This document shows, one piece after another, positions 35,301-50,300 of a DNA stretch of 64,000 bases. Source of the stretch: Phyllostachys edulis (lineage: Eukaryota > Streptophyta > Magnoliopsida > Poales > Poaceae); NCBI GenBank assembly GCA_036346405.1, contig CM070563.1, positions 1,426,001 through 1,490,000 on the forward strand, given 5' to 3'. Both the position numbers and the translations under genes were made by a program. Within the stretch, counting starts at the first letter, position 1. Each line of letters opens with the position of its first letter. The notes beneath the pieces are model-generated. The model did no database searches and was not told the origin of the DNA. It was given only the letters and a program-made list of their open reading frames with translations.

Positions 35301-38300
35301 GGCATGCATTGTGTTAATAACGCAGTAAACTAAACATGACCATAGTTTACAAAACAACAACGATTATATGATCTATAGAGCTTCGAGAAGATCAATTTTT
35401 GGGGGGTTACAAAGTGGCTCAAGTTTCTGCTTGAACCATCAATTGAATCAGCAGTTGCTTCCAACTTTAATCGATTAGTGTGATTTCAAATTTAACAAAA
35501 TTCCATCTGTTTACTTAAATAATAGATTTTGGCATTTTGCCCTTCCTTTGTACCAGAAGTCATACTTGATTCATAAGGGCATCCACCTGGTGCCTGATAT
35601 GAAATGTTTTGTGTTTAGGTTGCTTGAACTATGCAATTTTATGGTCAGATGGGTACCATATTTTAAGGAAAAAAAGACACCTAATACTTGGACATCCGAA
35701 ACACTAACAATGTCGTGAACGCTGTCGACAGTCTACTGAGCTTAACGTTCACTTTTTGAGAAAATTTGGTTGGGTGCCACCCCAAAGTTGCTGCTTCAGT
35801 AAAATGACAGGTACTCGCTAGCAGAGTTAGTACGAAACACACGAATGGCCGAATCAAACTAAGTGCGAACTGTTAGATATGTATATAGCCTAGGGTGTTC
35901 TTTGCATATTGATAACCCTGTACATGTTATATATTGGCATTTTGGCCAATTGGAATGGATACAAGTCTCATTCTAACATGGTATCAGAGCAAGGTTAGGG
36001 TTAGGGTTAGGGTTTTGCTGCCGCTGCAACCACCCTCCCCACTGGATCCAGGCTGCCCGTTGCTGGAATTGACCTTCTTCACCGCCCGAGCTCCCTGCCG
36101 CCGTGTGCCCGGCTCCTCTGCTCCTTGCCGCACGAGCTCCCGCCGCCTCCCCTGCTCTCGATCTAGCGCCGCCTGTGCTGGATCCGTTCCTTCTCGGCAG
36201 ACGCTGTCGCCGGCTCCCGGACTTCACTGCCAAGAGCTCCCTCGAGAAGCCGCCAGCAGCTCCTCTGCCTCGACACTCACTGCCTGCATGCTCCAGTTGC
36301 TTCGATTCGTAGTCGGCCCTCCGGATCGCTCCATTGCTCTGGACGGCTTCCGCCGGCGGCTCTTTTGCCACCCCGTTCCCTTCGGTTCGTTTCGACGGGA
36401 CGAACTTTCGGGAGTGGATTGTGTACCTGAGGGTTCACCTCAACATCCAGCGCCTCTGGGGTCATCTCACTGGCGAGCACCCCTGTTCGCCTTGCCCTAC
36501 GCCGCCGCTTCGCGGCTCTTCCGGTGGTGTGGATCGAGGCGCTAATCTTTGCTGGAGGAGGCCACGAGCTCTATTAGTCTGAGCTGCACGCCTACGACCG
36601 ATGGCAGGATGCCGAGGTTCGTGCTGCTGCCATCCTGGTGGGTAGTATGCCCGTGGCCATCTCCATGGATGTGGCAGAGCTGCCGACAGCACAGCTTATG
36701 TGGGAGCACCTCCGAGCTTACTACCAGCCGGCGAGTGATGCTATGTATCTCTTAGTTGTGCACCAGGCGCATTCTCTTCAGCAGCTAGATGCCACCATGG
36801 ATGCCTTCTACCAGCAGATGTTGAGGTTGACTCTCTGGGATCGAATGTCTGCTGAACCTACCCCTGCTGTGTGCGGCTCCGCGCTCACCAGAAGACTCAC
36901 CTCCTGGCCTTTTGGCCCATTGGAATAGATACAAGTCTCATTCTAACACGAACCATGGTGGCGAACATCTGGTAAAGAGAGAACTTGACCGCGCGAGGAC
37001 ATTAAGTAGATCCAAGTATGACGAGAATAATCATCAATAAAAATCACATAGTATTGATGACCTTTTGAAATGAAGGGAGCTGGACCCCAAACATCGGAGT
37101 GAACAAGATCGGAAGGATGAGTAGAAACAGAATCACTAGAGGGATAGGGGAGCTGCAGCTGCTTGCCAAGTTTGCAATCCATACAATATAAAGAGGTCCC
37201 CAGAAACAGACCCAATAACACCACGACCTGCTAGTGACGGCAGACGCGATCCACAGAGATGACCCAGACGATGGTGTCACTGAGCGAAAGAAGTAGTGGA
37301 GGACGCGGCAAGACCAGAGGTAGTGGTAGTGGCTGACTAGCTGGTGGAGACAGCGGAAGGAAGATGCAGCCAGTCGAGCTCCCAAAGACACTGCGAATCA
37401 CGGCGCCGAGAGCCAGTACCAAGCAGAGTCCCCGTGCGGCGGTCCTGAACATGACAAGAATCAGACTCAAGAACAACACGATAGTTGTGATCAGTGATCT
37501 GACCAGCCGACATAAGCTGCATAGTAAGCTGAGGAACATGAAAAAAAAGTGAAAAGGGTACCTCGGCCTGCAACAGGAAGAGAGGTACCATCTGCAGTCT
37601 GGACAGTGGAAGGAAAAGCTATGGGACGCACAGAAGTGAGGTGGGTAGAATGTGGTGTCATGTGAAAGGAAGCACCAGAGTCCAAGATACAATGAGACAA
37701 GATATCTGACGAGGGAGGAGGCAGAGGCGAGGAAGACTGCTGAGAAGCAAGATCCAGATGAGCCCTGGCGTGAGGACGAGCCAACACCGAGGTGCTGAAG
37801 CAGTGAGAGGAGCTGCCGTGTGGCGTCACCGAAAGAGCCCTGGCGAGAGGTGCCAGCTCCTGAGTGGGAGGAACCTCTAGAGCCCTTCGGGGGACGTCCA
37901 CCCCACCCCAGCGACCCTCGTCCCTCCTTTGCTTGTAGCAGTCTTGATACCTATGGCCGTCACGTTGGCAGTAGGTACAGTGGAGACTCGCAGTAGAGGC
38001 ATCAACCACAAGTGCGCTAGGACTTGGAGGGATCATGGTCAGTGCTGAAGAAACAAGCGAACGAGCAGACAAGACACCCTATATCTGAGTCGCGCCACGA
38101 TGACCAGTCTCCTTAGCATGAACACTTGTGAGAGCCTCCACCAAGGTCGGGCGTGGGTGGCGAGCCAGGAGCTGAGCATGCACAGTCTTGAACCCGCGTC
38201 AGAAAGTCGTAGAGACGGTGAATCTCTTGGTGAGCGCAGAGCCGTACACAGTAGGGACAAGTTCGAGAGACATCCGGCCCGACAGAGTCGAGTTGACGCC

Positions 38301-41300
38301 ACACCTCAGACATTTGCTGGTAAAAGTCATCTACGGTGGCATCAAGTTGTTGAAGAGAATGCGTCTGGTGCACGACGGAGAGGTACATAGCATCACTCGT
38401 CGGCTGATAGTGAGCTCGGAGACGCTCCCACATCAGCTGCGTCGTCGGCAGCTCAACCACATCCATGGAGATGGCCACGGTCATGCTACCCACTAGGATG
38501 GCGGTAGCATCAGCTTCAGCATCTTGCCATCTCTCGTAGGCGTGCAACTCAGACTGGTATAGCTCTAGGGCCTCTAGTGCAAAGATTGGTCGCTTTACTC
38601 GATACTGACCGCACCAACAGGAAGAGGCGAGCATTGGCGGTGTAGGACGAGGCGGGTAGGGCCGCTCGCCGGTGAGATGACCCTAGAGACGCTGGCTGTT
38701 GAGGAGAATCCTCAGGTGAACAGCCCATTCTCGGATGTTCGTCCCGTCGAACCGAACTGGGGAGCGGGATGGTGAAGGAGCCTCCGGTAGAAGCCATCAG
38801 TTATGACTTGACCGGATCCGGAGTTGGGAGTCGGTGTGCTCAGGAGCGGAAGCCACAGGCAGTGGCTCCAGCTAGATCGGGAGCCGAAGAGAGGCAAGAG
38901 AAGCCGGAGCCGAGGTGAAGCTGAAGTTGAAGCCGTCAGCTCCTCGTAGATCAGGGAGCTAGAGTGGTTGCCGCCGCTTCCACGCAGATCGAGGCCGGAG
39001 TGGCCAAAGTCGTCGACTCCATGTAGATCGGTGGAGCCTGTGTGAAAGTGGTGGTGGCTCCACCAAAACGAAGAAAAGCAGTGAGCCTCTGCTATGTTCC
39101 AATGATTGGCTTAGCGATGGCAAATCGAGATGGAGGTCCCGCGGCGTTAGCGGCATCGGGAGAGGATCCCGGCAATGTAGTCGATCGAGGTGTCTGCGCT
39201 AAAAGCGAACGCGGGTTGGCGGTGGCGGGATCGAGCGGCAGAAGCGGCTCGAGCAGAAGCGAGCGATGGCCGGGGAGAAAGCACGCGGAGGCGGAGGCGA
39301 AAACCCTAACCCTAACCTTGTTCTGATACCATGTTGGAATGGGGCTTCATCTATTCCAATGGGCCAAAAGACCAATATAACATGTACGTGGTTGGTCAAC
39401 ATCCAAAGAACACCCTAAGCTATATACATATTTAACAAAAAACATTTTGTTTAGCTGAATGCCACTCTGAACAAGTTCTGTTAGCCACATGCCTTTTCCT
39501 CCGAATATCTTTTTCTTTCTTTCTTTCTTTCTTTCATCTCATTCCCCTTTTCTCGGACAGTTATAACCCTCCTGTTTCCGTGCTTGGAAGGTTTGTTTTG
39601 AATAAACCGTGGTGATGCCATGATCAACAACCAAGAAATACTGGTGGTTAGATTAGTTGTGTCGAACCTAGGAGTGAAGGATCTCGGATCCTCTGTGAAT
39701 CGCACACTAGTCTAGGAACAGCTGGTGTACACAGTCAACAAAAGTGGATAACATAACCATCAAACATCATTCAATGAAATACTTAAAGTCTTTTACAAAA
39801 GGGGCATAAAGCCAAAGAGCAAAATACAGCGGAAGTAAAGCGATACCACACGATTCGCCACAGGTAATCGTCTGGAGGGCATAGCCTAGTCGTCCAAGTT
39901 CTCATTCTCGTCGTAGTACTCTTTTTCTGATCAACGATTTATTAAGCAAAGTGAGTACAAATGAATGTACTCCGCAAGTTACACCCAATTAACAGATTAT
40001 AATGCATGCAAGGATTCAACAAAGAGAGGCTTATATGGCTCAATTTGCATAAAGCGACATTTTCCATTTAAATATTTATACTAAGTTCCAAAGTAGTTTA
40101 CTCTATAACTAAAATTCATTTTCTAAATCTCAATTTTTATAGTTAGATAACATTCATCAAGTGGTGAAGGATATCCTCCTATCACATGGCTACTCGCCCA
40201 ATTTCCCATTTGGATAGAAATCCAAAACTAATTATTAAAGTCTTTTAAAATCAAAACAAAAAATCTAACTTGGAGTGGCTTTGCTTAGCATGTCCTTGAC
40301 CATGGACACGGCTATTCGAATAGTTTTACACTCTGCAGAGGTGGTACAATTTTACCCACAAGAGATAATTGGCTTATAATGTCCGTCTGACACACCACCG
40401 AAGGTGTGCGACTAAGTCATCACGAAGCCTTTACAATGCATTATCTCACCATAGTCTCGCCTCACTAAGGTTTCGTCCCCTTTGGATAGAGACCCACCGG
40501 GTTTAGGCCCTCTCTTGCGCCAGGTGGGAATACATAAAAGTAGGTCATAAAAGACACCCACGCAACCGGATAGCGCAAACACGGTGAAATGATACAAATT
40601 ATTTAGCTAGGTTCCACCCGCACAGGACGTGGTAGTACGATGGAGCTTAGCAAGATGCGGCTCGAAGACCGGTCTTTAATTGACTTGGGCGATATTCCAT
40701 AAAACCCATGGGTCTCGATCATAGAAATGATTCGATCCCGTGCATGAAAATGCACCATCCAAACATTCATTTTGCCCAAGTCCAAACCAATTTTCATTTT
40801 ATTTAACAAGTTAAAACATTTCAAAGATTTCTATGGTATAGACATACCATAACATTGTTCAAATCATAATTGAATTTTTCGCTAATTTCCCCAAAGTAAA
40901 CATTTTGGTCTAAGCTTCGACTAAGCATAGTGTTTTACAACATGGTCTAGCTCATACTAATGTATCAACTAGATTTTAACTAAGGTATCAAGGAATGATT
41001 GATTTAATAACAAAGTTGGCTATACAAAGGAATATGGAATAACTATAAGCTTAAAACAGAAATTTAAATTACTTTAATTTAAATAAGCATGCAATAATAA
41101 TTTAAAATGGAATTTAAATAATTTAAAATAATGAGATTCAATATGATCAATAATGTAACTTGCCTTGCTCAAATGTTTGAGGATATACTTCTTCGCAAAA
41201 TTTGGGTTCCCTGGAGTCGTCGAAATCTACATGCAAAAAGGAGCCAAATTCAAATAATACTCAAATGAAATCAAACAATTTTAGCGTAGATAGGTAGATC

Positions 41301-44300
41301 TTGATTTTAGATGAATTTAGAAATTTGAATCGCTCGAATCGGAGTTCGAACGGAGAAGTTATGGCCTTTGGAAGATTGAGAATACATGAAATGATAAAAG
41401 AAAAGGATTTTTGGAATTTCAGTTATTTTAATTGAAAAAGGATTGAGTCGCTAACGGGGGGCAGCAAGACCTTTAATGGCGATGCCACGTGGGCGTGACA
41501 CCGTGCATGACACGCCACTGGTCGAGTGGCGCTTAGCGGCGCGATGAGTTGGAGGTGAGGTGGAGCCACGTCGGCGAGGGGAACACTGGTGGCGTCGGGC
41601 TGCGCGGCTCGTTGGTGCTTCGTGTCGTGGCGAGCCCGATGGGTGGTGCCAAGAGGAGGGCGCTGCGTTGATCTTGGTGCTTCCCTTTGCGACAAGGACG
41701 TGAAGAAATGGCCGGCGGCGAGGGACAAAGGCGGCGGCAAGAATGAGCTTCTGCACGACGCTTAGGATTCGGTGGCGTCCGTGAGTAGTCTGTAGCGCAT
41801 AAGTGGCGCATGACTGCGTCTGGCCGTCGGTCTTGATCGGCGGCGGAGGAGCTTCGTGGCGCTAAGGCGGCGGCGGCGGCGGGCCTTCGGTGATCGCCGT
41901 GAAGAACTCAAATCTTGGGAGGAAGCGATGAGAGGAGGAGGGAAAAGAGAGAGAGAGGAGAGGCTCGAGTCGCGCAGCGTCTTTATAGGCGGAATGGCGG
42001 AGTGGCGGTTACCAGGCAGCGCCTGGCGGATCTTAGAGCCGTATGAGCGATGGGATGGGAGGCGACGTGAGGGTGTGGGCAGCGAGGCATGGCGCGGACG
42101 CGGTGGTGCCAGACGCATTCAATGCGCGTTGAAATGCGGAGCGGGGGTGAGCGAAGGTGCCGGCGGAAAACGCGGGCGCGACGACCTCTGCGCGACGGTG
42201 ACGAAGGCGTGAGCGAGGGTGACAACGGGAAGAAGGTGACGCGACGAAAGGCTGACAGGCGGACCCGCCGCTTCAGCGAGAGCGAGCGCGGATGGGAGCC
42301 GTCCGATTTCAATCGGATGGTTTCGGAAGAGGAGAGCTGCGTTAGTAAGGCTGGCGTGGGAATACATCATGAGTGGGAGGAGGCGCGGAATAGGGCGTGC
42401 GGGGAAAAACGGCTGAAAGGAAAGGGAATTTCAAATTGATTTCCGATTTAAATAATTCAAGGAAATGAAAAGGGTTTCTAGAAAATAGTTAATTAGGTCC
42501 AAAAATTCGAAGAAAAGTACACAGAAACTCCTTAAATTATTTGGAACTTAATAAAATTATTTATAACTATAGTTTAGCTTGTAATTTTTCCAAATAAATT
42601 ATTTTTAGCTTTTGGGCAAAAAGGAAAGCCCTTTTTAAAATCCAGAAAATCCAAGAAAATACTTAATGCACTCTTTTTGATTTTGAAAACAATAAAACCC
42701 AAGAAAATCAAATAAACCAAGTTTTGATTTAATTGAAGTTTTGATTAACTCATATTAAATTGTTTTTATTTTTCTAAAATTTCAAGTTTATGCTTCATTA
42801 ATTCAATAAACCAAATGGTTGATTTTAATTTTGGAAGTTTTCAAAAAGCTCAGAAAATCGGGATGTTACAAGTTGGGAGTGATTTTGCATCACAGCTGTG
42901 CGGCTTATTCATTATTGTGAGGGTATATATAGACATAAGGTTACACGGTCCTTATGGGCCACATGGGCCACGAGGGAGAGAGAGAGATAATGTACAGTTC
43001 TTAACACCCCCCTTTTAAAATCAAGGTGGATCAGGAAGATCTGATGTACTAAGTTTGAGTAGATGAAGCCGATGCTGTTCTTGAGTCTAAGCTTTAGTGA
43101 AGAAATCTGCAACTTGAAGCTTCGAGGGTACATACTGGAGGTCGATAGTCGACTGCTAACAATGAGACCGTGTGAAGGATGCATCAACACCAATGTGCTT
43201 TGTCAACTCATGCTAGACTGGATTAGTAGCAATCTGAATGACACTTGTATTGTCACAAAACAAAGTGTAGGATTATCATAATGAACACCAAGATCAGCCA
43301 AGAGCCATCGAAGCCAAATGATCTCTGAGGTGGCAGCGGTAAGGGCTTGAAGCTCAGCCTCTACACTAAAGCGTGGCACCGCAGTTTGCTTCTTAGACTT
43401 CCAGGCAGTGAGCGAAGTACTAAGAGAGATGCAGTAGCCAGTGATAGATCGGCGATCAACATGATCACTCGCCCAAGTGGAGTCAGATTAAGCGTGGAGC
43501 TAGATCTGGCTTGAATTGGCATAGAATAGATGTCTGTAAGCAGTCCTTCTCAAGTATCTCAACACATGAAGAATATGACCATAGTGGACTGAGGTGAGAG
43601 CACTGACAAACTGGCTGAGCACACGAACAACATGAGTAATGTTTGCCCTGGTGACAATGAGATAAACAAGGCTCCCAACGAGCTGATGATAGCAGGAAGG
43701 ATCTATCAGCGGTATACCGTCTGTAGATCGAAGTGCAGGTGGAGCTCCATGGATGTGGCTGCATTGCGAGTATCAGTCATACCAAAGCGAGCAAGAAGAT
43801 CCTGAACGTAGCGATGCTGAGAGAGGTAGTAGCCATCACCAGCAGAATAAACCTCAATCCCCAGAAAATAGCTCAATGGTCCCAAATCGGACATCATAAA
43901 CTGTTCACTCAATTTCTTCTTGACAAAAATCACATAGTCCATGTCATCTCCTGTGATCAGCATATCATCTACATATAATAGAAGCAAAGTATGAGCCCGC
44001 CGAGAAGTACGAATAAACAAGGCAGGATCATGCTCAGTTAGAGTAAAACCTGCAGCTCGAAACACATAACTGAAGCGCTCAAACCAAACACGAGAAGTCT
44101 GCTTAAGACCATATAGAACACGTCGAAGATGACAAACATAGCCTGTAGGAGCCTCAACACCTGGGAGTGGCTGCATATAGACCTCATGCAGATCACCATG
44201 AAGAAAGGCGTTCTTGACATCCATCTGAGATAGTCTATGTGCGTACCGCTGCAACAACAATGATAATATGGACTGTAGTCATATGAGCAACTGGAGCAAA

Positions 44301-47300
44301 AGTCTCATCATAATCTCAACCATAAGTCTGTTGAAAACCTTTTGCAACAAGAGGAACCTTGTATCGCTCCACTGAACTATCAGACTTGTTCTTTACTTTG
44401 TACACCCACTTGCAAGTTATAGGAACAACTCCAGATGGTAGAGAAACAAGATCACAAGTGTTTGCACACTCTTAATACTGTAAACTCCTCAGTCATAGCC
44501 AACTGTCACTCAGGTATACTAGCTGCCTCCTGATAGGTACTTGGTTCAAATATTGCACCTGCACGAGAAAAACTCCATCTGTTGCATACTGTGATGTGGT
44601 AGAACGATCGTCAGTATTGGTGGTACTGGCCGAAGGGTCAAGTGGAGGAGAGGAGGACTGAGGATCAGAAAGAACCCTTTGTTGGCGACTATAGTGAAAG
44701 AGGAAAGTGAAGTGTAAGAAACCGGTAGAGCTGCTGGAGGAGACACACTAGAAGGTGAAACTGGTGGAGTGTATCTAGAGACAACAAGTCTGGTGAAGGA
44801 ATGAGAGGCAGACACAAAAATGTGGAATCTGTGGAAGGAGTGGGACGGGTAGAGGGATGATAAAAGAGATGTCGATCCTCATCAAAGGTCACATCACGAG
44901 AGATGTGAATGCGACGTGCTGGTGGATCATAGCAACAATAGCCATTATGCTCAGGACTACAATCAACAAGCTGATATTGATGTAACTATTGATGTAACTT
45001 GAAGCATTTGTCAATAAGATGACCCGTCTTCTTGTAATGAGAACATACCAGCACTCTAGTGGATGTAGCTCTGGTAGATCCAGACCGCTGTGAAAGACCT
45101 AGGACAACATGTGGTGAGGATACCGAGGTAGGCATAAGCGAATGAAGACGAGTTTCCTCTGCAATCAAACTAGAGAGCGCCTCAGTCAAAGTCAGTGGAG
45201 TAGGATAGTTGAGTAACTGAGTACGAATAGGCTCAAACTCTGATCGAAGCCCCATCACAAACTGATACATAAGTGTCTGCTGAGCATACTCCTCTTTGGC
45301 AACACAAGACTGGCAAGCAGTAGTTGCCTTCGGCGTCACTCTAGAGGACCAGTAATATGAGTGAAAGCACATTAATACTCCACTGACATGTCCTGTTGTT
45401 GATTACTACGAAGGTTCTTGAGCAATGTGAAGCGAAGAGCACCACTGAACATATATCTTCTCAAAGTATGTCCACATCTGCTTGGCTGAAGTATGATACT
45501 CAAGACTTATCCTTAGAGAAACATCAACACTCAGGACAAGGCCAGTCATGACATGTTCGTCCTCTTTTTGCCAAGCTTTTACTGCTTCAGCATCAACCTT
45601 CTTCGGATCAGGAGGATCGTCAAATGAGAGGTCAAACCATTACCCCTAAGAGTAGTCTTTGTTATGAATAGCAACTTGTATTACCAGGGGGGCTAAAGGG
45701 CCAGTATATATATACAAAGTACAGGAGGTGAATATGCAAATAACTCCTCATAACAATGGGGAATAACACACTATACATATATCTCTTAACACCCCTCTCA
45801 AACTCATAGTGGATCAACAACATTGAGTTTGGAGAGGTAGAAGCCATGCTGTGCTCGAGTCTGGGCCTTCGTGAAGAAATCCACTATCTGAAGCTCTAAA
45901 GGCACATACTGAAGAGCAATCACCTGATCATGCACACAAGACCTCATGATGGAAGCATCAACACCAATATGCTTGGTGAGCTCATGCTTCACAGGGTGAC
46001 GGGCAATACTGATAGCACCTGTACTATCTGATAAGAGAGGAGTCGATGTAGTGACAGAAACACCAAAATCCTCAAGTAACCACTTGTAGCCAAGTAATCT
46101 CTGGCATCAAGAGAGCCATAGCTAACAACTCGACCTCTGCGCTCGAGCGGAACAACAGAGTCTGTTTCTTCGTCTTCCGAGCAATGAGAGAACCACCAAG
46201 AAAAAACACGATAAGCAAAGATAGGCCAGGCGTCGGAGGGATCGTTGGCCCAAATAACATCTGAATAAGCTGAAGTCAGAAGCAATGGAGTGTGGAAAGA
46301 AGAGGCGGCGAGAGAAAGTCCCACGAAGGTATCGCGAGAACTTCGAAGAAGGTCTTTGTAGTGGACTGAGTGGGAGCGAGACGAATGACTCGGAATGTGG
46401 ATTTGGATAAGTGATATCGAGACGAATGCTGACAAGGTAGACAAGACTCAACAAGATGGCGATGGCGAGTCGGATCGAAAGAGGCTCATTATCGGAGGGT
46501 CGGAGGTGAACATTGAGCTCCATGGGAGTCTCGACGATCTGTTGATCGGTGAGAGAAGCGCGATCAAGAAGATCTGAATATACTTCTCTTGGGACATAAA
46601 GAAACCATCACGGAGTGGAAGTAACCTCAATCCCAAGGAAGTAATGAAGAGGACCAAGATCCGACATAAGCGCTTTCGCTAAGGCGAGCCTTGACAAAGA
46701 CAATGTACTCGAGAATCATCTCAGATAATGATCATATCATCAACATACAAAAGAAGAGTCCGACCACGAGGCGAAGTGTGGACAAAGAGCGCGGGATCAT
46801 GATCACTAGGTGAAAAGCCGCGGCGGTGACCACGAGGAGAAGCGCTCAAACCAAGCACGAGGGGCTTGCTTAAGGCCATAGAGGCGGCGAAGGCGACAGC
46901 ACCATGCCCTCGAGAGCAGAATACCCGGCGGCGGATGCATGTAGACCTCGCGCAACTTCGCCATTAAGAAAGACATTCTTGACATCAAGGTGAAAGCAGA
47001 CCCGATGGCGAGCAGACACCACCGAAAAGAAGTGTGCGAGCGGTGGTCATGTGGGCTCTGAGGAGCAAAAGTCTCGTCGTAGTCACGACCATGCTCTTCT
47101 TTGGAAGCCACGAGCAACAAGGCGCGTCTTATATCGCTCAAGAGAGCCATCGAGGCGAGTCTTAATCTTATAGACCCACTTACGTGATGGGGCGAGAGTG
47201 AGATGGAAAAGGAACAAGATCTCAAGTACCGATGCGCTCGAGGGCAACAATCTCCTCGGCCATGGCATCTTGCCACTCGGGGTGTAATAAACATCTCGGT

Positions 47301-50300
47301 AGGAGACATGCTCATGAGTAAATTGCACCAAAGAAACCAAAACGGGCAGGGGACCGAATCGACTGGCGATCGCGGAGAGCGTAGCGAGGAGAAGATGACC
47401 CATCAGGGGAAGATGGAGCATCAGGAGAAGATGGAACATCAAGAGAAGATGGCTCATTTGGAAGATCCTCAATACGAGGTCGACGAGTGTAGAAGAGAGG
47501 TGACGATGCTTGCGCTCAGCAACACCATTCTGAGCATGAGCACCGGGACAAGAGAACTGAGCAAGAGTGCCTTGCTTAGCAAGGAAGCTGCGCAGGTAAC
47601 GAGAGAGGTACTCGACACGAATAGGAGTGGAGAACTGTGTGCGAACCATAGTGGCAAATTGTTTATAGATAGACAAGGCCTCACTACGAGAAGACATGAA
47701 ATATATCCAAGTGTGGCGAGAGAAATCATCTATAAATATGATATAATATCGATGACCCCCTTTCGAAACGAAGGGAGCCGGACCCCAAACATCTGAATGA
47801 ACAAGATCAAATAGAGGTTGAGACAACGACTCGCTATGAGGATAAGGAAAATTTGAATCTATTTACCTAACTTGCGTACGACAATCTAAAGACCGTCTCT
47901 GAGGCAGACCCGAAGGCCACGACGAACTAAAGGCGACAGGCGAGATCCACACAGATGACCAAGGCGATGATGCCATTCTTTGAAAGAGCCGGTAGACGGA
48001 GTGGCGAAGCGAAGAAGGCGGGCGGCGGTGGCGTGGAAGGAAGGTGAAGCTAGTCAAACTCGAGAGACGCATTTGTGAGTCAAGGTCTTGAGGGCAGAAC
48101 CAACGAGCTCCGTGTGGCGGTTTTGAACACAACAAGAGTCGAGTCGAGAATGACCTGACAACCAAGGTCAGTAATCTACCCAGCTGAAAGAAGTTGCATG
48201 GTAAGGCGAGGAACATGAGCAGCAGAAGGAACATGAAAAGATGAGTTGCTAAGAGGTCCTTGACCAGAGACAGAAAGAGGTACCATCTGCAGTAAGAACA
48301 CTTACAGGAGAATTAAGAGGTGTAATGAAGGATAGAGTGGAAGAATCAGAAGTCATGTGAAAAGATGCTCCAGAATCAAGAATCTACGGGGAGGTACCTG
48401 ACTCTGTAGGGGGTGGTTTCAGCGATGCAGAAAGTCGATGTGAACTCGCAGAACTGTCGAGGAGAACCTAAAGCGGTAAGCAGGCGTCGAAGTCTGGCTA
48501 TCTCCTCGCCTTTCGATGAGAAAGCTATTGAAGAATCGATCTGACGTCGATGTAAAAGCACCAATGCGAGTGCTAGTAAAAGAAGAATGGCGTGAAAGAT
48601 GCCGTTTTCTTATAACCTTGGGGCCTAATAATGGCCGCCCTTGTTGCGATGGGAAGCGATGAGGCGGCCACCGCCGGATGGAGGCGGCCACCACCACTGT
48701 GGTAGGCTTCTTTGGAGGAAGCGATGTCTTTGAGCGTGGAAGCGATCGGTGTAGCGAGTGGGCGGCGAAAGCACGGAGGAGTGGCATCGAACCAAAGACC
48801 GCTCGGCGGTCTCTCTCTGCGCGTATCTCGGTAAAGCCTCGAGAGAGTGACACGAGGTGGCGTGCAAGAAACCGAGCGCGCCTCTGCTCGAACTTCGGGG
48901 CGGCGAGTAAGGAGATCGTGAACCGTTGAAACTCGAGTTACTTACGTCTGACCAGGCGGCCGGGACAAAAGCAATAGCCGGCGATGCGGAGAGTCGGTGA
49001 CGCCGGACATCGAGCTCTGGCGTGGCGTCGCGGTAGCATCACCTGTTGAAGAGTGCTCTGGCGGACCACAGACGGTAGAGGTATCACCAGAGGGCTCGTA
49101 AGCGGCGAGCGAAGGAGTGTCCACATCTGGAAAGCGAAGAGTCCACAACCTCGAAGAAACGAAATTTGGACAGCGATGAAAACAAGCAATGGCGGCGGCG
49201 TCGTCGTCGTACCAGCTGAGTGTAAGCGGTCGATCGATCCTTGTAGGAATCGAGCCTCTTGGTAAGCGACGCACCTCATCATCGACAAAGCGGCGACCTC
49301 GATGCTTGACCTTGTTGGTTGTCGAAGCGTGAACGGCGTAAACTCTGTCGGAGGAGTAGGGCAAAGCGAGCGGTGACATCGCCGGAGAGGGCGCCCGAGA
49401 TGAAGACCACGCATGTGGATGCGCATGTGAGACCGAAGTCGGTGTAATTAACACCATCGAAGATCACCGGCGGCGAGGAGAAGCGGTGCCGCGACATTGT
49501 ACTTTTTTCTTCCTTACGGGCGCTCGGCAAACGCCTAACAGGCAGCGCAGAGAGAACTAGGTTCCCTGGTAACAGCAGCGGCGTTCCCATGGCAGCAGCG
49601 ATGTCGGAGGAAGCGGCGTGAGCTGCGAGATAGTCGGCTCGGTCGTAGCAGGAGAGATGGATCCGGGTGAAGCGGCGGCCAGATGAAATGTGGCGGCAGG
49701 AAGCCGGATCCGGCGAGAGAAAAAACGTGGCCGGATCTGGCCAGGAAACCAGCAGCGAGGCGCCAGTGGCAGCCAATGGCAGCAATGATCTGGCATTCTG
49801 GCGATCGGAAGGTGGCGGTCGGGAGAAGCCGTGCCGGCGCTAGAGGCGAGGAGAGGGCGAGTTGAGCGTCGAGAGAGAAAACCTAATTGGCTCTGATACC
49901 ATGTTATGAATAGCAACTTGTATTATTAGGGGGCCAAAGGGCCAGTATATATATACAAAGTACAAGAGGTGAATATGCAAATAACCCCTCATAACAATGG
50001 GGAATATCACACTATACATATATCTCTAACAGTCTTGACTGAGAAAGCCCATGCCCGGTAGTTCAACCTGTCAAACTTGATGACTGTGAACACGAGAGAC
50101 GAACTACCCCCAAACATCGAGTCAGACTTGGCCATCTTGATGGACCACAACCATGACAAAGATAGCGATGTGATGGTAGAGCAATCAACAACGATCACGA
50201 AAGCACCGAATCAACATTGCATAGCAATCCACAAGAGTCATGAGCAATTAGCGGAGCAATCCACAACAAAGCAATCAACAGAGCATAGCAATAGAGTACT

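Larger units (their letters stand above)
35795..39437 (-). mobile_element. truncated copia retrotransposon (minus), host of an inverted family copy
   Basis: The 5' LTR is 39333-39437 and the minus-strand primer site at 39321-39332 reads TGGTATCAGAAC. Then, leftwards, come gag, zinc knuckle, protease, pre-integrase and the start of integrase. Integrase coding runs to 36954, is interrupted by the plus-strand element, and resumes left of 35866 (MFATMVRT, then FDSAIRVFRTNSASEYLS across the join). It is lost near 35795. Reverse transcriptase, RNase H and the 3' LTR are missing, so the element cannot move. Confidence 0.8.

Noticed and set aside
35992..36015. TTAGGG repeats resembling a telomere
   Set aside because: Only about four units directly after a copia primer site; part of the element leader, with the mirrored copy at 39300-39316.
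39660..42439. Open frames in the GC-rich part of the 3.2-kb block, at first taken for a host gene
   Set aside because: The block is bounded by TSD AGTTG and has LTR-like termini and a promoter, so it is a solo LTR.
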